A stretch of DNA of 64,000 nucleotides from Curtobacterium sp. MCLR17_036 (lineage in GTDB: Bacteria > Actinomycetota > Actinomycetes > Actinomycetales > Microbacteriaceae), in the NCBI RefSeq assembly GCF_003234445.2, contig NZ_CP126269.1, positions 186,001-250,000 of the forward strand, in the 5' to 3' direction. Below are positions 62,918 to 64,000 of this stretch, in pieces. The notes below the pieces were generated by a model. That model was given only the letters and a program-made list of their open reading frames with translations. It was not told where the DNA came from and ran no database searches. A program made the position numbers and the translations under genes. The number at the start of each line of letters is the position of its first letter. Positions within the stretch are counted from its first letter, which is position 1.

Positions 62918-63376
62918 ATGCTGCTGCCGACCGACCTGACGGGGACGTGGGACCTCCGCCGGACCGTGCACGACCGGCTCGCGGGGGCTCGCGGCACCGT
63001 CACCGGCACCACGACGCTGACGCTCGTCGGACCCGACGAGGTGCGGTGGGACGAGACCGGGGTGATGGTCTTCGCCGGGCGCACGGCACCGGTCTCGCGG
63101 ACCCTCGTGGTCCGCCGGGGCAGCGAGGACGCCGCCCCGGATGCCGGCCCCGGTGCCGGGCCCGGGGCCGCCCCCGGCCCCGCCGGCTGGACCGTGCACT
63201 TCGCCGACGGGCGGGTGTTCCACGACTGGGTCTGGGGCACGAGCGTCGCCCACGCCTGCGCCCCGGACGACTACACCGGTGCCTTCGCGGGCGACCGGGA
63301 CCGCTGGACCGTCCGGTGGCAGGCGCGCGGCCCGGCGAAGGACTACCGGCTGGACAGCGTGCTCACCCGAGCGTGA
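62918..63376 (+). CDS. DUF6314-like protein
   Basis: 152 residues. Beta-rich with TGTWDLRRTVHDRLAG, VRWDETGVMVFAG, a Gly/Ala/Pro insert and the conserved end VHFADGRVFHDW ... AHACAPDDYTGAF ... KDYRLDSVLTRA, as in the DUF6314 family. Function unknown. A five-codon ORF (ATG 62896 to TGA 62913) behind a TACGCT box precedes it; AAGGGG within that ORF may serve as its ribosome site. Confidence 0.75.
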   Translation: MLLPTDLTGTWDLRRTVHDRLAGARGTVTGTTTLTLVGPDEVRWDETGVMVFAGRTAPVSRTLVVRRGSEDAAPDAGPGAGPGAAPGPAGWTVHFADGRVFHDWVWGTSVAHACAPDDYTGAFAGDRDRWTVRWQARGPAKDYRLDSVLTRA

Positions 63377-63377
63377 C

Positions 63378-63495
<118 letters not shown>

Positions 63496-63509
63496 ACCAC
63501 ACTGGGTGC

Positions 63510-64000
63510 ATGGCACGATCACCACGCACCGGCGGCACCGGCGGCACCGACGCCCCGCGCATCACCCTGACCGAACCCGCGGACCTGCAGGACCGGGCGC
63601 CCGGCCCCGGTGACGTGTTGAGCGGGGACCGGATCGAGGGCAAGCGCATCGACGTGCTCGACCTGTCCGGCGAGCGGTTGCCCGACCTGGAGATCGAGGA
63701 GTGCGTCGTCGACACGCTCCGCGCCGGGGACGCCGACCTGCGCGGCCTGCGGATCCACGACTCGCTCGTCGACACCCTCGACGCGCCCGTGCTCCGCGCG
63801 TCGAGCAGTTCCTGGCGCGAGGTCCGGGTCTCCGGCGGCCGGGTCGGCTCGGCGGAGCTGTACGACACGGGGCTGAACGGGGTCGAGTTCGTCGGGGTGA
63901 AGTTCGGCTTCGTGAACCTGCGCGGCTCGACGCTCACCGACGTCGTGTTCCGCGACTGCGTCGTCGACGAGCTCGACATCGCCGACGCGAAGCTGCTGCG
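63510..64000 (+). CDS. Pentapeptide-repeat-like protein, 3' end outside window
   Basis: At least 163 residues from ATG 63510, which follows CACACT by 6 nt. After a Gly/Thr-rich start, regular beta-helix-like repeats appear: LDLSGERLPDLEIEECVV, ADLRGLRIHDSLVDTLD and VNLRGSTLTDVVFRDCVVD, spaced as in pentapeptide-repeat proteins with A(D/N)LxG cores. Such proteins form right-handed quadrilateral helices; some protect gyrase, most are uncharacterised. The gene continues past the window. Confidence 0.75.
   Translation, partial: MARSPRTGGTGGTDAPRITLTEPADLQDRAPGPGDVLSGDRIEGKRIDVLDLSGERLPDLEIEECVVDTLRAGDADLRGLRIHDSLVDTLDAPVLRASSSSWREVRVSGGRVGSAELYDTGLNGVEFVGVKFGFVNLRGSTLTDVVFRDCVVDELDIADAKLL

Overview
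The window is about 64 kb of very GC-rich (by eye roughly 70%), gene-dense chromosome from a Gram-positive actinobacterium. The gene complement (RPF/LysM resuscitation factor, LCP cell-wall ligases, Mrp antiporter, many SDRs, leaderless genes) fits Microbacteriaceae, most likely Curtobacterium or a close relative; that placement is inference. I see no rRNA, tRNA, CRISPR array, prophage or intact transposon.

Layout. 1-5.5 kb: truncated HupE/UreJ membrane protein, secreted purple-acid-phosphatase-like enzyme, GT39-type glycosyltransferase, TlpA-like lipoprotein. 5.6-10.3 kb: secreted S1 protease, small membrane proteins with PH-like folds, a stress SDR and a Dabb protein. 10.3-17.2 kb is the accessory island. 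It holds a remnant of a MmyB-type regulator, a 1508-residue Sec-secreted RHS/YD-repeat protein, several tiny membrane proteins of lower GC and an IS481 transposase fragment. 17.2-28.1 kb: MmyB-type regulator divergent from an SDR, PoxB, PAP2 phosphatase, Bcr/CflA-type exporter with divergent MarR, SoxR, YdcF, a DUF1801-like protein, an aldo/keto reductase and an MFS transporter. 28.1-34.4 kb: a six-gene mrpA(B)CDEFG operon for Na+(K+)/H+ antiport. 34.5-39 kb: two divergent SDRs, a DedA protein, SMP-30 lactonase, RlmC. 39-44.6 kb: a cell-wall cluster (RPF-LysM, two LCP proteins) with MarR and GntR regulators and an EEP-family hydrolase. 44.6-50.5 kb: secreted hypothetical, second stress SDR, TetR, DUF2795, ThrE-type exporter, OsmC. 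50.9-59.1 kb: two Zn alcohol dehydrogenases, VOC protein, gamma-glutamyltransferase, lectin-M23 peptidase, HEAT-repeat protein, epimerase. 59.3-64 kb: a TM micropeptide, a histidine kinase/response regulator pair preceded by a frameshifted secreted gene, a lipoprotein, a DUF6314 protein and the start of a pentapeptide-repeat-like gene.

How the genes work together. Several groups look stress-related: two GsiB/YhdF-like SDRs, Dabb, OsmC, SoxR, DUF2795 and Mrp. RPF-LysM, the two LCP proteins and the M23 peptidase act on the envelope.

The most striking non-coding signals are: (i) at least sixteen start codons lying 6-7 nt after a TANNNT box, i.e. leaderless genes; (ii) a 132-bp structured repeat present twice in intergenic DNA (50681-50812 and 59127-59258, about 79% identical without gaps) whose hairpin arms co-vary; (iii) a recurring terminator hairpin built on ACAGGAGGC; (iv) a perfect 24-bp palindrome on the soxR start codon; (v) the RHS island with candidate membrane immunity micropeptides.
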